A stretch of 64,000 nucleotides of DNA from Epiperipatus broadwayi (taxonomy: Eukaryota > Onychophora > Udeonychophora > Euonychophora > Peripatidae), in assembly GCA_028023455.1 (NCBI GenBank), contig JAQFVV010000031.1, positions 8,238,093-8,302,092 of the forward strand. Reading direction: 5' to 3'. Shown piece by piece: positions 1-12,429 of this stretch (within the stretch, counting starts at the first letter, position 1; every line of letters begins with the position of its first letter). The position numbers and the translations under genes were made by a program. The notes beneath the pieces are model-generated. The model saw only the letters and a list, made by a program, of their open reading frames with translations, searched no databases and was not told the origin of the DNA.

Positions 1-239
1 TGTCTATCATGATTGTATATATTGGAAAAAGTATTCTTAAACTTGGAGGTAAAAAGCCAATATACTCACCACACTGGCTAATCTGTGTTGGTGAGCAGCC
101 CATCCATGTTTGTATACTAAATGAATAATCACATTGTAATAACAGCTGTAACAATAAGAATGTATGGATTGGACATTAGGAATTGGCTCTGCTGAGTTCC
201 TTTAAGGCCTCCAAGAGGAATCAAAGGGTCTTCTTTCAG

Positions 240-242
<3 letters not shown>
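1..242. other. AT-rich sequence, no gene seen
   Basis: I recognise no coding frame or RNA in this stretch. It has slightly higher GC than its surroundings and ends at the (TA)n tract next to the first Penelope-like remnant, so it may be part of an unrecognised repeat. Confidence 0.4.
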
Positions 243-308
<66 letters not shown>

Positions 309-309
309 T
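243..309. repeat. (TA)n/(TG)n microsatellite
   Basis: An uninterrupted TA dinucleotide run of about 58 bp passes into a short GT run. It lies about 30 bp outside the 3' end of a minus-strand Penelope-like remnant. The same association of (TA)n with Penelope-like 3' ends recurs at other places in the window. Confidence 0.95.
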
Positions 310-341
310 GAAATGAAGAGTTTCATGGGGTGCATATATAA

Positions 342-711
342 ACGACATATTTTGCAGGTTCATCCATGCTAAAAAAATTTTTAAATATTAATATTCCAAC
401 ATTTCAATTTGGTCACACAAGTCTTCCACCGGTTGATGAAAGGTAGAAAGATGGTTGTAGAGGCACTACAATCACTGATTTGAATAAATGTTAAAGGTCC
501 ACCAATAGCAAAAATTGTAAATATAAGAATGTTTTTTAATAAAATCCTTACAAATAGGAGGGTATTTACATGTATCATCTCACTTATTGATAAAATGTGA
601 CCTTTTAAGTATCTCAATGGCTTCTCTAATTTTGCACTGGTAGAGATTATCACATCTGGATATGATCCTGGCACTAGAAAAATCAATTTTATTAACTGAA
701 TCTATAGATTC
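342..711 (-). pseudogene. Penelope-like element 3' end (GIY-YIG C-terminus), minus strand
   Basis: Read on the minus strand, about 711-580 encodes a peptide with DFSSARIISRCDNLYQCKIR followed by EAIEILK. It matches the end of the endonuclease region of the fuller Penelope-like copy at 9400-10842 (DFSSTRIISRYDN). Downstream is the family's noncoding 3' tail, ending near 342 in the reverse complement of a shared motif, CATGGATGAACC. Reverse transcriptase and the GIY-YIG catalytic core are absent. Positions 342-619 form an inverted repeat with 722-990. Family membership is fairly sure; the exact ends are approximate. Confidence 0.7.
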
Positions 712-721
712 AAAATTAGAT

Positions 722-990
722 AATCCATTGAGATACTTAAAAGGCCAGATTGTATCAATAAGCAAGAAGATAAATGCAAATTTCCTCCTATTTGAAAAGA
801 TTTTTTAAAAAAACATTCTTAAAATTAATATTTTTGCTATTGGTGGAACTTTAATGTTTATTCAATAGTGCCTCTATAACCATCTTTCTACCTTTTATTA
901 CCCAGTTGATGACTTGTGTGACCAAGTCGAAACATCGGAATATTAATATTTAAAATTTTTTTAACATGGATGAACCCACAAAATATGTTT
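722..990 (+). pseudogene. Penelope-like element 3' end, plus strand
   Basis: This is a second copy of the same 3' terminal sequence in the opposite orientation. It starts in the codons for the last endonuclease helix (CCATTGAGATACTTAAAAGG) and runs through the 3' tail to ACATGGATGAACCC at about 964-977, followed by a short (AT)n run. It faces the minus-strand copy head to head across a spacer of about 100 bp. It contains no catalytic residues and is a dead fragment. Confidence 0.7.
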
Positions 991-1022
991 ATATATATAT
1001 TCTAACCTAAAATATATATATA

Positions 1023-4000
1023 TGGCTAACTAAATCAAATGACCTTATAAATAAATAACTATTATTTTGAGACTTTTATTAAATGAATATAGATTTATAA
1101 ATGTATACGTGGACTATGCTCAGTGGTCAGTTAGTTATAAACATTCAGCTGCTGATATGCAATTAGACAAAGAAAAATATTAAAATCATAAAATAAATTA
1201 TCATCAATAAAATAAATAACATTGGAAAGAGAGAAAAAACTGCAATCATTCCCTAATTAATAATTTAGAATAAAATAACTTTCTGACTTTATCAAAAACA
1301 CATACTCTGAGCTATAAGTATTTGTACCTTTAAATAATAATGATATCTACTCATGTTTTTGTTAATGTTTTTAATATATATAAATTATTTACCAATATTA
1401 TCTGAAATGAACTTTAATTTTACAGATTAAAATAAAAGTAAAATATCATTCTTATGATATTATTAATATTAAAGCTCTTTTATGTCACAATATAATTATA
1501 ATAATAACAATAATTAATAACTTCTTAAAGAATAATGATAATAATTCCACGGTTCTTTTGTTTACTTTAAAAAAATGCTCTATAATACTGTGCTGTCACC
1601 CATGACTGGCATTCTGATAGGCTATAGGAAACAGTCACTTTACTTAAAAGCTAATGTGTCCTCACATATCATAACAATTACTATAATTATTTAAATGGGT
1701 AATAAATATGAGCAATAACGAAATAAATAATTACATAAAATTTGAAATAATACAGCCCTTTTATCCAGGATCTGAATAATAGAAAGGCAAGGATGCCTTT
1801 TGTATCTTTTCATCATCCATGACAACACAATAAATTAACTAAAACTATACTGAAATAATGTGCAGTCAGTGTTAATAACTTGGAAATAAATTTATTTTAC
1901 TATCAAATCATGCTTAATCTGAAGTTTGCAATTCTCATAAAATAACTATCATCAAAATGAAATGTTCAGATCTGCATAAATTTGTTTATCTGGTATATTA
2001 ATATTTCTGAAGTTTGAAATAATTCAGGACTCAAAAAAAATGGTTTGCAAATCTTTTGCAAACACACTTATACTTGGTATATAAAAAATAAATAACTTGA
2101 CAATGAATTTTGAATAAGACTGCAATTTACTAACAACACATAACAAAAAAATACACAAATTTATTAAATAATATAGCATTGATACTATAAATACATTACT
2201 ACATTAAGCTGTTCTCCACCAAGGTATAAATTAAAATACAAATTTCCTATATGTTTGGGATTCAGCTATTATGCTGGAGTAACTAGATAAAATTTGCAGC
2301 TGATTTACAACTACACTGATTTATAGTTTTAGTAAACTTTCTATAAAATAAATCTCTTACCTTGAATTATGGACTAACTATGATTTTTATTATTATTAAA
2401 ATATGAAATACATAAAAATAATTTCATATTATTTGTGTAACCTAACAAACTGGGTGCAAATACAATTCTTATAAAATATTACTTCTATTACTAATAAGTT
2501 AACCGAAATTACAGTTTATAAGAAACAGATTATGACTAAGTATAGGTCATTTATCAGAAGTTCCACTCCCCGTTTCATGTTTAACTTAATGTCCACATAA
2601 ATTATAATAAATATTTTAAATATGACTTAATTCAAGCGAAGAATATTGCTTAACTATTGATAATACTAAAATGATGTGTTTAAATATTCCTTTACTAAAT
2701 AAGCATTTTATAATATGCAATTTTAAATTAATTTTCTCCATTGGTTTGCTTGTGAGATACCAGAAAGTCCTGGTAGCACAATACAGATATTGTTCCCAAT
2801 TACTAAGGCACTACTGACAATAAAGTGCAACTGAGGCAACTTGAGAAACTAACACCTCAAATCCAATGTTTATCCTTCCCATAACTTTTAAACAGAGCAC
2901 GATAATCTACACTATCTATGGTGGAAAAATATATTTAAGTTCCCATGAGGAATGTGAAAATACCAATGGATGTCTGCTGAGTAAAATACAGCAGTAAAGC
3001 ATTTTCTGGTTTCCAGCCTATCTCTCAGGTATACAAATGTAGGTGTGAATTCTCTATCACCACCTAAAGAATAGAATATGTACCAAAAATAATTTTATAT
3101 TGGTATTCATGGGATTAAAATACATTAACTATATTAAATATTATATGTACTTTAGATAGTCCTCTTCATGGGACTCGGCCACATTCACTACAAAACATAA
3201 CATAACACTATATTAAAGCTAATCCTCTCATGGAAAATAAATTACTTTGGGGAGAGCATATTTATCCCACAAAACAAAATATATTATAAATATTAATGTA
3301 TGCTGATATTAAACATATAATAACTCTACTTAGGCAAGATAGGAAAACACACTAATAATAAAAAATCTATATCAAAATGTATACTTCAATCAATATCTGA
3401 AACCAATGAATTAAAATAACACATGTCTTAGCCAACAAATTGTACATAACATGCAGAAAAGTATAAATTCAATGCTAATCAAGGAGCATTTGGCAGAAAT
3501 GTATATCATAACAGCTTAAACTAAAATAAAGTGGATGTACTATAAAAGAATAACTGTTAATGAATTAATTATCTAATGCAATATAAATTCTTTTAAAACT
3601 TTAAATAAAAATATATTGTTAGAGCATTTTTTTTTTAAATAGATACTTCTGATAAATTTAAAGTACTGTTTTACTCATTAAAACAATTTACAAACATTTT
3701 TTTAAATATCTAGCATGCAAGGTTCTTATCTCTAATTGCATGTAATAAATCAGATATATTTCACAGGTATAACTTTGTATCAAATATAAACATAACCAAA
3801 GTAATGATAGTAGGACCTACACTCGTCATTAGAAGACCTTTAAAATATAATGTAATAAATATGAAGTTTAACATACATTAATATCATAAAACAAAATAAA
3901 ATTTTACCAATTAGTTATTTTTTTTTTTAAAAAAACATTAAATAAATACTATTTCATTAGCAGAACTATTCCACTGCTGAGCTGTCTACGCAGGTAAAGA

Positions 4001-5680
4001 ATTTGCATCCAGTCACATTCTAGAAAGCACAAGGCACTGAAATTCATAAACACATTTTTTCTAATGAAAAGTTGTTTTTTTTTTCAATTATAATAATAAA
4101 CATGTAAAAAAATGTAGCAGAGATGAAGCTTAATTCCCAATTTGATTATAATGATAAAGATATGGATTCTAAAAAAAACTAATTTTATAACATTGGCAAT
4201 AGAAAAACACATTATTTGAAAACTATATGTATAGTTAACTACCTAGAACATTGAAGAAGGTGCACCCAGTTTTCTAGAGATTAGTATTATAATAACTGTA
4301 GTTGAATTAGAGAATGAATGAAGCTGCAAAATTTCCATTATGCACACAATATAAAATATAATTTTATTTCATTCTCAAGTCATTAAAGATATTATTAGAT
4401 GGTCTTTCTTAATTTCATTACTTTGTTTTCAGATAGTTTTTTTTCAAAGAATTCACATATATTTAATTTTTACAGTTATTTCAAATGTGTTATTTTTTAA
4501 CAATACATGTATATAATTTATTATTATTATTTTTTTTTCAAAATCTCCCTGGGTGATTATTAGTGAACTAAGCATATTCAAACGTACAAAGTGCCTTCGT
4601 TATTAGATGATCTTTTTTCTTTTTTTTTTAAAAAAAAAATGCGAGAAAATGTTTCAAGTTTTTTTTTCTAAAATTCTCTTTATTTATTTATTTTTATACT
4701 AGGAAAATGTTAATAAATAAAAATAAGTCATGAAAAAATTATCTTTAACTTGGAAATTATTTGTTTTCCTTACTTCAATTTTATTTATAATTTGCATTGA
4801 TTCCGCCATTTAATTTTGTTAAAAAATCCAACTTTCAACACATGATAATTAATAATGCAGAAAGGTTTAGAAATGGTAGAGATAACAAAGATAACAGAAT
4901 GTGTCATCAAAATTTTTACCTGAGCATTGGAGATGGAATTTCAATTATACTACTGATTTGTTTTTGCAAAAACAAAAAAAATAATAAAGTTATAATTATT
5001 TGTGACTATAATTTTTTGAATGTTTATTGCAAAATTGCAATTATTTTCTTCCTCGTAAATATAGAGTAGTTTGTTTACATCATAGCAAGTCGCCAGATTT
5101 GCTTTAGGTCATATTCATGTTAACTGTTATAATAACATTATATTTTTAAAAATAAAGTATTTTAAGTCAAAGTAAGTTGTTAATAATTTATATTTCTTGA
5201 TATCTAATCAATAGAGTGTAAATTATTTAAAAAATATCTAAAACTGTAATAAAGTCACAAATAAACATTTTTTTCTGCTCTTATATATTCTTTATACGTC
5301 GTTTGATTGACCAACATTCATTTAAGGATAACCTATTCTAAAAATGTGATGGCTAAATCATAGAACAAATTCAGCTTGCTAGTCATGATACTATTTAAAA
5401 AAATGATTTATTGCTTAGTAACCATAATCCATAGATGTTGAGTTCTAGAGGCAGTTACTCCATCATCACTGCCCATCTAAATCACATTGGGTTGGGTGGA
5501 GCTTATGTCTAGTATTAGAGTGGGAATTTTGAATTTCCTGCCTTCTATGCAATTTTTTAGCAATTTTTTTTACTAAAATACACCATTTTACATGCATTTT
5601 AAAGTATAATATTTATGAAAAAATTCACCATAGGACGAATTAATGAAAGTACACAAAACTGTGGAATGGAACAATGGAAG
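1023..5680. other. 4.6 kb AT-rich region without a recognisable gene
   Basis: No open frame here resembles a known family, and the longest (4797-5069, 90 codons) has a composition typical of chance AT-rich frames. Homopolymer A/T runs are common. The stretch 2750-3060 is somewhat less AT-rich and could be an untranslated region or an old repeat, but nothing in it can be named. Confidence 0.4.
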
Positions 5681-5681
5681 G

Positions 5682-6574
5682 TTAAAATGCTGACATTTTG
5701 ACTTGATTGCACAAGTCATCAACTGGGTGATAAAAGGTATAAAGACAGTTGTAGAAGTGCTGAAAAAAATGTTAAAGTTCCACCAATAGCAAAAATGTTA
5801 AATTAAGAAAGTTTTTAAAAAAAATATTTCCAAATAATAAAAAGTTTGCATGTATCATCTCACTTATTGACACAATCTGGCCCATTTAGTATTTCAATTG
5901 TTTTTCTAATTTTGCACTTGTTGAGATTATCCCATCTGGATATGATCATGTTACTAAAAAATCAATTTAATAACCTGAATTTATAGTATGGAGTGAGAGA
6001 GCTGCTGATGATGTGAGTTCTTTAAATGGATTATCATGTTCATTTCTCCTAAAACTAAAGTGATGATTGCCCATACCTATATAAGAAGATTTACAATTTT
6101 CATATGAGATTTGATAAACACCATGAGATTCAAAAGTGATTAAATCCTTAGTCTTGGTTATTATATTGCTGATATTTTGATGAGTATAAAATGCTGTATT
6201 TATATTAAAACATTTTAATATATGTCCAATATCGTCTACAGTTCCTTTTACATTTGAAAAACAAAACCTAATAGCTTATTTATCATTTTTTGTTTCCTAT
6301 TTTGTCCATTATGGGCTTGAAATAAGGTTTTTTAAATAAATTTGTAAATATTTGCTAATAAAACACTATTAATATGATTTATTGCTTTTTTCAGGTGTGA
6401 CTTATCTGAAAGGTTTATTGCTTTATTTAAAAGAATTTTGACTATGGAAACTATCTGAGTTGGATGATGATGAGAATGGAAATGTAAAATATCTGTCATG
6501 TGTGTATTCTTTCTGTAAATCAAAAAAGATAAAATATTTGGTGTCCTGGTGACTAGAATATCAAGAAAAGGGAG
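5682..6574 (-). pseudogene. Penelope-like element, 3' half (RT C-terminus, GIY-YIG, 3' tail), interrupted copy
   Basis: Minus strand, read from 6574 downward. First comes the C-terminal reverse transcriptase segment with YRKNTHMTDILHFHSHHHP and an ISDKSHLKKAINHINSVLL-like helix. A decayed GIY-YIG region and the 3' tail follow, the tail ending near 5682 in the family motif also found at 380-425 and 10770. Many stops break the frame. The remainder of this element lies at 8165-9395. A 1,590 bp insert at 6575-8164 separates the two parts, and the 220 bp next to the insert (6355-6574) is repeated on its far side. Confidence 0.8.
6355..6574. repeat. 220 bp direct duplication, left copy
   Basis: This stretch of Penelope-like coding sequence is repeated at 8165-8384 with no difference that I can see over 220 bp. 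The two copies flank the LTR-bearing insert exactly. The duplication is far longer than the 4-6 bp normally made by LTR integrases. Confidence 0.9.
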
Positions 6575-7518
6575 CTCACATATTTATAATTTGTCATAAA
6601 TATTTTTGAAGTTAAATAGTTTGTAAAATAAAAAAAAAAAAATTAAATAACAAATGGTTTTGATTTAATGGAATGGGTAAAAATTTTGAACTTTTATTTT
6701 GAAATAAACAAATAAAATTGAATATAATTTATTAAAAAAAAAAATGTTAAAAGTGTTAATTAAAAGGGAGAAAAATTCGAGAGATAAAAGGGTGGGGAAA
6801 AGAAAACAAAATTAGATTCTTGGTAGTAATTATACTCTATTGTTGAAACTTTCACAAAGTAAAAATATTTGGTTAGTAATTGCTATTACGCTAATTAAAA
6901 AAAAAAAAAAGATAAGAAAGAGAGGAGATAAGATCGCTTTGGGAGAGATCAGTTGACTTGACTTTAGAGACCAGCAAGGACAATAAAGAAAGCAGCTGTG
7001 TTTCGAACAATAAAATTATTATTATTGAAATTTAATTTTGCGGACTCTTGTCAAATGTATAGCGGCTAAAGTTATCACAGCCTTCCCCATTGAGGAATTG
7101 ACCACCACTCCATCTGAATGAAGCTATCGAGAGAGTTATGGAATGGAAGAAACGGATATTGCTAGCCGGACAACCAAAGGAACACTCATGGAATTCGCAT
7201 ATACAAGGACAAAGGCACGACCAATGGAATGTAAAACCTATGAAAATCAGGCCACTCCGCTCTGATCGATCAGGGTAATTATAAACTTTTAATTAATGAG
7301 AACTCTAAGTAAAGCGTAATAGAACTTTATCTTTAATTTAATTTTCATTTATTATGTTTATTACGAATGTTTCAACAATAGAGGGGGGAAATAAATTTGT
7401 TTAATATTGTGATCTATTAATGTTAATTTTTGTTCAATATTTTTTTGAAATATTGGAATAACTGTATTTTAAATTATTTAATATCTATTCGATCTAGAGA
7501 GTAACAACAGGGTGGGGG

Positions 7519-7526
7519 TATAAAAG
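7519..7526 (+). promoter_or_regulatory. TATA box of the inserted LTR
   Basis: TATAAAAG follows a G-rich stretch (GGGTGGGGG) inside the presumed LTR. It would place transcription start near 7550 and give a U3 of roughly 0.8 kb with an R-U5 of about 0.5 kb. This is inferred from motif and position only. Confidence 0.45.
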
Positions 7527-8084
7527 TGCGTCACCAAGTAACAGAGAACCTTGGGGCATTACTCGTTTGTTAGTAGAAAATAAGGAAAGAATTGAAAGTA
7601 TAAGAAAACGAAAGACACTTATACGTTCATTGTAAGATTTTTTGCAATTTATTTATTTACCAAAGAAAGTGGAGTTTAAAAATAAACTTCAGGAAAGATT
7701 AAAAATACTATAAGTCGTCTTATATACACGTCTGCTAGAATTCGCAGTATTAGTGTAGGCGCGAGTAAATCTATGGTAAATATTTGGGAAGCATAATTAG
7801 AAAGTAAACAGAGGGAAAATCAGAAATTGTAAGTCAGTTCTTTCTGGATCGGATAGAATTATAAGGTTATTAATAATAAATAGTAGTAAAAGAAATTAAA
7901 AGTTTTTTTTTTGTCCAATGTATTCTTGAATTCTTGAATTATTTATAATAATTAGTTAGTGTTCTTAAAGGAAAACCCCTGTGAGATTATAATCAAAGTT
8001 TATAATCAGTGAATCGTCGTTCGAAAATAAATAAAGACCAGGTTTATGTAAAGTTACGTGACCAGGTTCCAAGAGAGAAATCCT

Positions 8085-8104
8085 TGGTGGCGCCCTCGAC
8101 GACG
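8085..8104 (+). promoter_or_regulatory. Primer-binding-site-like motif
   Basis: TGGTGGCGCCCTCGACGACG begins with the TGG expected opposite a tRNA CCA end. The same TGGTGGCGCCCTC core occurs in element A at 29709, and a shorter TGGCGCCC form occurs in element C near 58755. The cognate tRNA cannot be assigned by eye. Confidence 0.5.
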
Positions 8105-8164
8105 ATTCTAATAACTAAAATTCAGTTAGTAGGGGAAGAAAGAAAGTTGTCGTGTCACAATTTT

Positions 8165-8384
8165 CTAATAAAACACTATTAATATGATTTATTGCTTTTT
8201 TCAGGTGTGACTTATCTGAAAGGTTTATTGCTTTATTTAAAAGAATTTTGACTATGGAAACTATCTGAGTTGGATGATGATGAGAATGGAAATGTAAAAT
8301 ATCTGTCATGTGTGTATTCTTTCTGTAAATCAAAAAAGATAAAATATTTGGTGTCCTGGTGACTAGAATATCAAGAAAAGGGAG
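8165..8384. repeat. 220 bp direct duplication, right copy
   Basis: This matches 6355-6574 over its whole length by eye. Here the sequence continues without a break into the rest of the Penelope-like reverse transcriptase (8385 onward), so this copy keeps the original junction on its right side. The left copy keeps the original junction on its left side. Confidence 0.9.
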
Positions 8385-9395
8385 TTTTCCATCAGACTCT
8401 GTCTCCATTGTAAATTTAATATGAGTATGCATAATATTTAAATGTAAGAAAAAATCATCTAATTTATTTTTTCTTTGTTGCCATATGACAAAAGTGTCAT
8501 CTATATATCTGAGCCAAATGAGAGCTTTTAAAGATGATGATTCTAAAGCACGAGTTTTGTATTTTCTATGAATAAATCGTTTATTACTCCTGAGATAGGA
8601 GATCTCATAGGAGTACCAAAACTTCTCTGTAATGCTGTCCATTGAATACACAATTTGTCTTAAAGAGACAATGTTAAACAAGGCAATAATATTGTTTGGT
8701 AGATGGCAGTGTTGCAAAATTACATTTAAAGCTTCGTCAATTGGAATGTTTGTATACAAAGACATGTCATCAAAACTGACCAGAATGTCCTAACCATTAA
8801 TTTTTAAATTTTTGGAAACAGAAATAAAGTGAAAAGATTTTTTTAATATATGATTTAATAGATGGGATTGTAGGTTTAATGAAATCATTGAAATATCTGA
8901 CTAAAATATGAGTTGGAGATCCTATTGTGCTTACTTTTGGATGAAGGAGGGTATATTGTTTGTTAATATTTGTGGGAGACAATAAAATTTTGGACAGATA
9001 GATGATTTTTCATGGAGGATTATTTATCTTTGTTTCAATAGGCGATTTATTAATAATGAAGTTTTGTTTTTTTTTCCAATTATGAAGTATGATCTTTTTT
9101 TGATAGTTTTATCATTAACCAAATCTAAAATTTTATTATGATACATGTCAAGATCCATCACAACAGTAAGATTACCTTAATAAGCTGGAAATACAAAAAT
9201 ATGTTTTGTCCAGTTTTATATTATTTAATGCTTGTCTTTTTCTTTCTTTGAAAGATTACTTTTAGGAAGCTTTGCTTTTTTAAAAATATCGCAAATCTTG
9301 GCTCTAGCCAAATTAACCAATGAAGAATCTACTTTATCACAACTAATTCAACATTTTAAACAATTTTATCAAAACGTATTCAGGAAGGCATTAAT
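8165..9395 (-). pseudogene. Penelope-like reverse transcriptase, 5' part (interrupted copy)
   Basis: Minus strand. The region has RT landmarks in order. Near 9170 is a decayed VFPAY.GNLTVVMD (finger region). At 8800-8980 is KVSTIGSPTHILVRYFNDFI. At about 8768 is SLYTNIPIDEAL (RT2a/motif A region), then LRYIDDTFVIW with the YIDD-type catalytic motif near 8510, and LPFLDILVTR near 8360-8390. The 8765-8115 stretch is open for 216 codons, but its last 16 codons come from the inserted element. Stops and frameshifts upstream of 8765 make it nonfunctional. Penelope-like RTs are related to telomerase and normally carry a C-terminal GIY-YIG nuclease, which here lies beyond the insert. Confidence 0.85.
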
Positions 9396-9399
9396 GCAA

Positions 9400-10842
9400 A
9401 ATTAAAACCTTTTTTTTCTATTTAATCATATATTAAAACTCTTTACACTTTATTTCTGTTTTAAAAAAATTTAAAATTAATGCTAATGGCATTCTGGTCA
9501 GTTTGATGTAGTGTTTTTGTTTACAAACATTCCAATGGATGAAGCTTTAAATATAATTTTGCAATGCTGTAATTTACAAAACCATATTATTGCTTTGATT
9601 TGTCATTGTCTCATGAACACATATTTTGTATACAATTAACAGCATTACAGACAAGTTTTTGGTACCCCTGTGGGCTCAACTATCTCTTAAGCAATAGTTG
9701 ATTTATTCGTTGAAAATATAAAAATTCATGCTTTAGAATCATCATCATTAACACCTATCATTTGGCTCAGATACATAGATGACACTTTTGTCGTATGGCA
9801 ACATGGAAAAAATAAATTAGATGATTTTTCTTACATTTAAATAATATGCATCCTCATATTAAATTTACAATGAAGACAGAGTCTGGTGGAAAACTCCCTT
9901 TTCTTGATGTTCTAGTCACAAGGAGACCAAATATTTTATCTCTTTTCGATTTACAGAAAAAATACACACAGAGACAGATATTTACATTTACATTCTCATC
10001 ATCACCCATCTCAGATAGTTTCTGTAGCCAAAATTCTTTTAAATAGAGTAATTATCTGTTCAGATAAGTCACATCTGAAAGAAGAAATAAATCATATTAA
10101 GAGTTTTATTAGCAAATAGTTATAAATTTATTTAAAAAGCCTTATTAAAAGCTCAAAATGGAAAATATAGGAAACAAAAAGATGACAAATTAGCTATTAG
10201 GATTTGTGTTCCATGTGTAAAAGGAACTACAGACAGAATTGGACCTATATTAGAACACTATATTATAAATACAGCATTTTCTACTCATCAAAAAATAAGC
10301 AATATAATAACCAAGCCTAAGGATTCAATTTTTCTTGATTCTCATGGGGTTTATTTAATCTCATGTAAAAATTGTAAAGCTTTTTACATAATGATGAGTA
10401 ATTGTTGCAACAGTGTTAAGAGAGATGTACATGCTAATGCAGTTAAAACTCATCATTCTCAGCACTCTTACTCCATACTATAGATTCAGGTCATAGAATT
10501 GATTTTTCCAGTACCAGGATCATATCCAGATATGATAATGTCTTTCAGTGCAAAATCAAAGAAGCCATTGAGATACTAAAGGGGCCAGATTGTATCAATA
10601 TGTGAAATAATACATGCAAACCTCCTCCTATTTGGAAAGATGTTTTTAAAAAAACATTCTTAATGTAACATTTTTTCTATTAGTGGAAATTAACGGTTTT
10701 TATTTTCAAATCAGTAATTGTATCTTCTCTACAACCATCTTTCTACATTTTATCCCAGTAGATGACTTGTGTGATCAAGTCAAAACGTTGGCGTATTAAA
10801 ATGTAAATTTTTTTAACATGGATGAACCTGCAAAAATGTTAT
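9400..10842 (+). pseudogene. Penelope-like element, RT plus GIY-YIG, plus-strand copy
   Basis: This is a nearly complete but decayed copy facing the minus-strand one head to head at about 9395. Visible pieces are TNIPMDEALNIIL (9527-9560), FGTPVGSTIS (9655-9690), LRYIDDTFVVWQ (9765-9800) and LPFLDVLVTRRPNI (9895-9930). Then comes the endonuclease: GVYLISCKNCKAFYI (10347-10390), where the glycine after YI is replaced, and DFSSTRIISRYDN (10500-10540). The 3' tail ends at GATGAACCTGC (about 10820-10830) before a short (AT)n. Stops occur throughout. It shares the family of the copies at 342-990 and 5682-9395. Confidence 0.85.
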
Positions 10843-12400
10843 TATATATATGATAGTAGAAAATTATTGCTAATAATTTTACTATTATTAAAATATGAAA
10901 TTGCTCATTGCATGTGAAATTTACATTTCATTAGATGGGCTGATAAATTTCAGACTTTTGTCTTTTCAATTAGCATCATCAATAGAATGTGAAATGACAT
11001 TATCCAGCCTTAATTTCAAATGTCAGCTCTGGCAAAAGAATCTCATTGTAAATACTTTTCTTTATTTTGTTTCATCAGGACGACGAATGAAAAACAGCAG
11101 CACCACTGCGCTATAATATTGTATATCAGCATTGTAATAATAATAAAAAAAAAAATCTTCCGATGCCAAACAATTAGATACAAATAATAAAAATAATAAA
11201 ATGATTTTATAATCTATTAACCAGGTGGATAAATATGGGTAGTTTCATAGAATAAAGTAGGTCTAAACTTATTTTAAAATTCTACACAACAATTAATTGA
11301 ATAACTTATAACTTTCAAACCAAGTGGAGTACAAAATTAATTAATGAGTTAAAATTACTTTATTGATGAATTAAATAAACAAGTAATCTCAAAGTTTATT
11401 GAAAGTTCAATGTAAACAACTTCATCTGGTCAAACTCTGAAATGTTCAAAGAATTTTTGTATATAAAAAGTATGCTATTTATTAAGAGGAATGAAGAAGC
11501 TAATCTAAAACGAAATGAAATTAAGATTTTTTACTATGTCCATATTCAGTCATAATAAATTCTACTAATAACTAATCTCCATTCAATTCTATAATCTTAT
11601 AATACTGATCTAATCAGTCAGAAATTATTATGTTTGTTTGATAAGATAACGTTTTTGTCTTTTATTAACTTTGCTCATAAATAAACTGATTTCGTGCATT
11701 TTTATGTATTCAATTAAATTATTTTAATAAAACTTAGACATATAGATAAATGAAATATTCATTTCATTTGCTAACATAAGATAATATCAATTACTAAAGA
11801 TTATTAGTACAGTGTTTAAAGCCAAGCAAATAATATATATGGGTATGCAACAATAAATGTATACTAATTGTGTATACAATAATTATGTATAATGGTTGTG
11901 TGAAGTACTTGTATATAATGGATATATAAATAACTGTAACAATAAATGTGTAACATTGTTGCTAGGTCATAGTGTTTCATGCATGGCCTTAAAGATCAGA
12001 CAACAGTAGAACATGTCATATATGGTAAAGTATGTAAAATATCATGTGTACGTAAAAAAAAAATTTGGTGAAGATATCCAAAAATGCAATATTCAATAAA
12101 GTTTGTAAAGACATCAGGAGACTTGAGTGATATTTAAACTTCCAGAACCTGTTATATGGGTTCTGGTGTTACTGTCATTTAGATACTCCTGTCTCTGTAT
12201 GTTTAAAAGCAGACCTAGGATTTATTAAGTGCGGGTCACCATGATCATTTATTGTTTTAACATATCTTAAATAGGCTGTGTACATTTTTATGTATGCGTA
12301 TATGTTATTTTAATTGAACTATTAGTTTATCATCTCAATTCTGCCTTTATAAAATATTTAATTGCTGCTCACAGGACACATCTAATTGATGCAGTCACCA
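10843..12400. other. AT-rich region, nothing recognised
   Basis: A 73-codon open frame at 10895-11116 has no family resemblance. At 11820-11960 there is degenerate tandem sequence built from TGTATAATGG-like units. No transposon ends or RNA genes are evident. Confidence 0.35.
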
Positions 12401-12429
12401 TAAGAGTTGAATCTTAAACAATTGCCTGA

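Larger units (their letters stand above)
6575..8164 (+). mobile_element. LTR-retrotransposon fragment inserted in a Penelope-like element
   Basis: The insert has three apparent parts. First, 6575-6743 is A-rich sequence that could be the 3' end of an element interior. Second, about 6744-8071 has LTR character: it begins TG after a poly(A) purine run, has a TATA box at 7519 and ends GGTTCCA. Third, after a 13 nt purine-rich spacer comes a primer-binding-site-like motif at 8085 and a short leader. An order of interior tail, LTR, leader is permuted relative to a normal element and matches what opening of a one-LTR circle or a tandem array would give. No gag or pol frame is present. The LTR start is uncertain. 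Confidence 0.5.
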
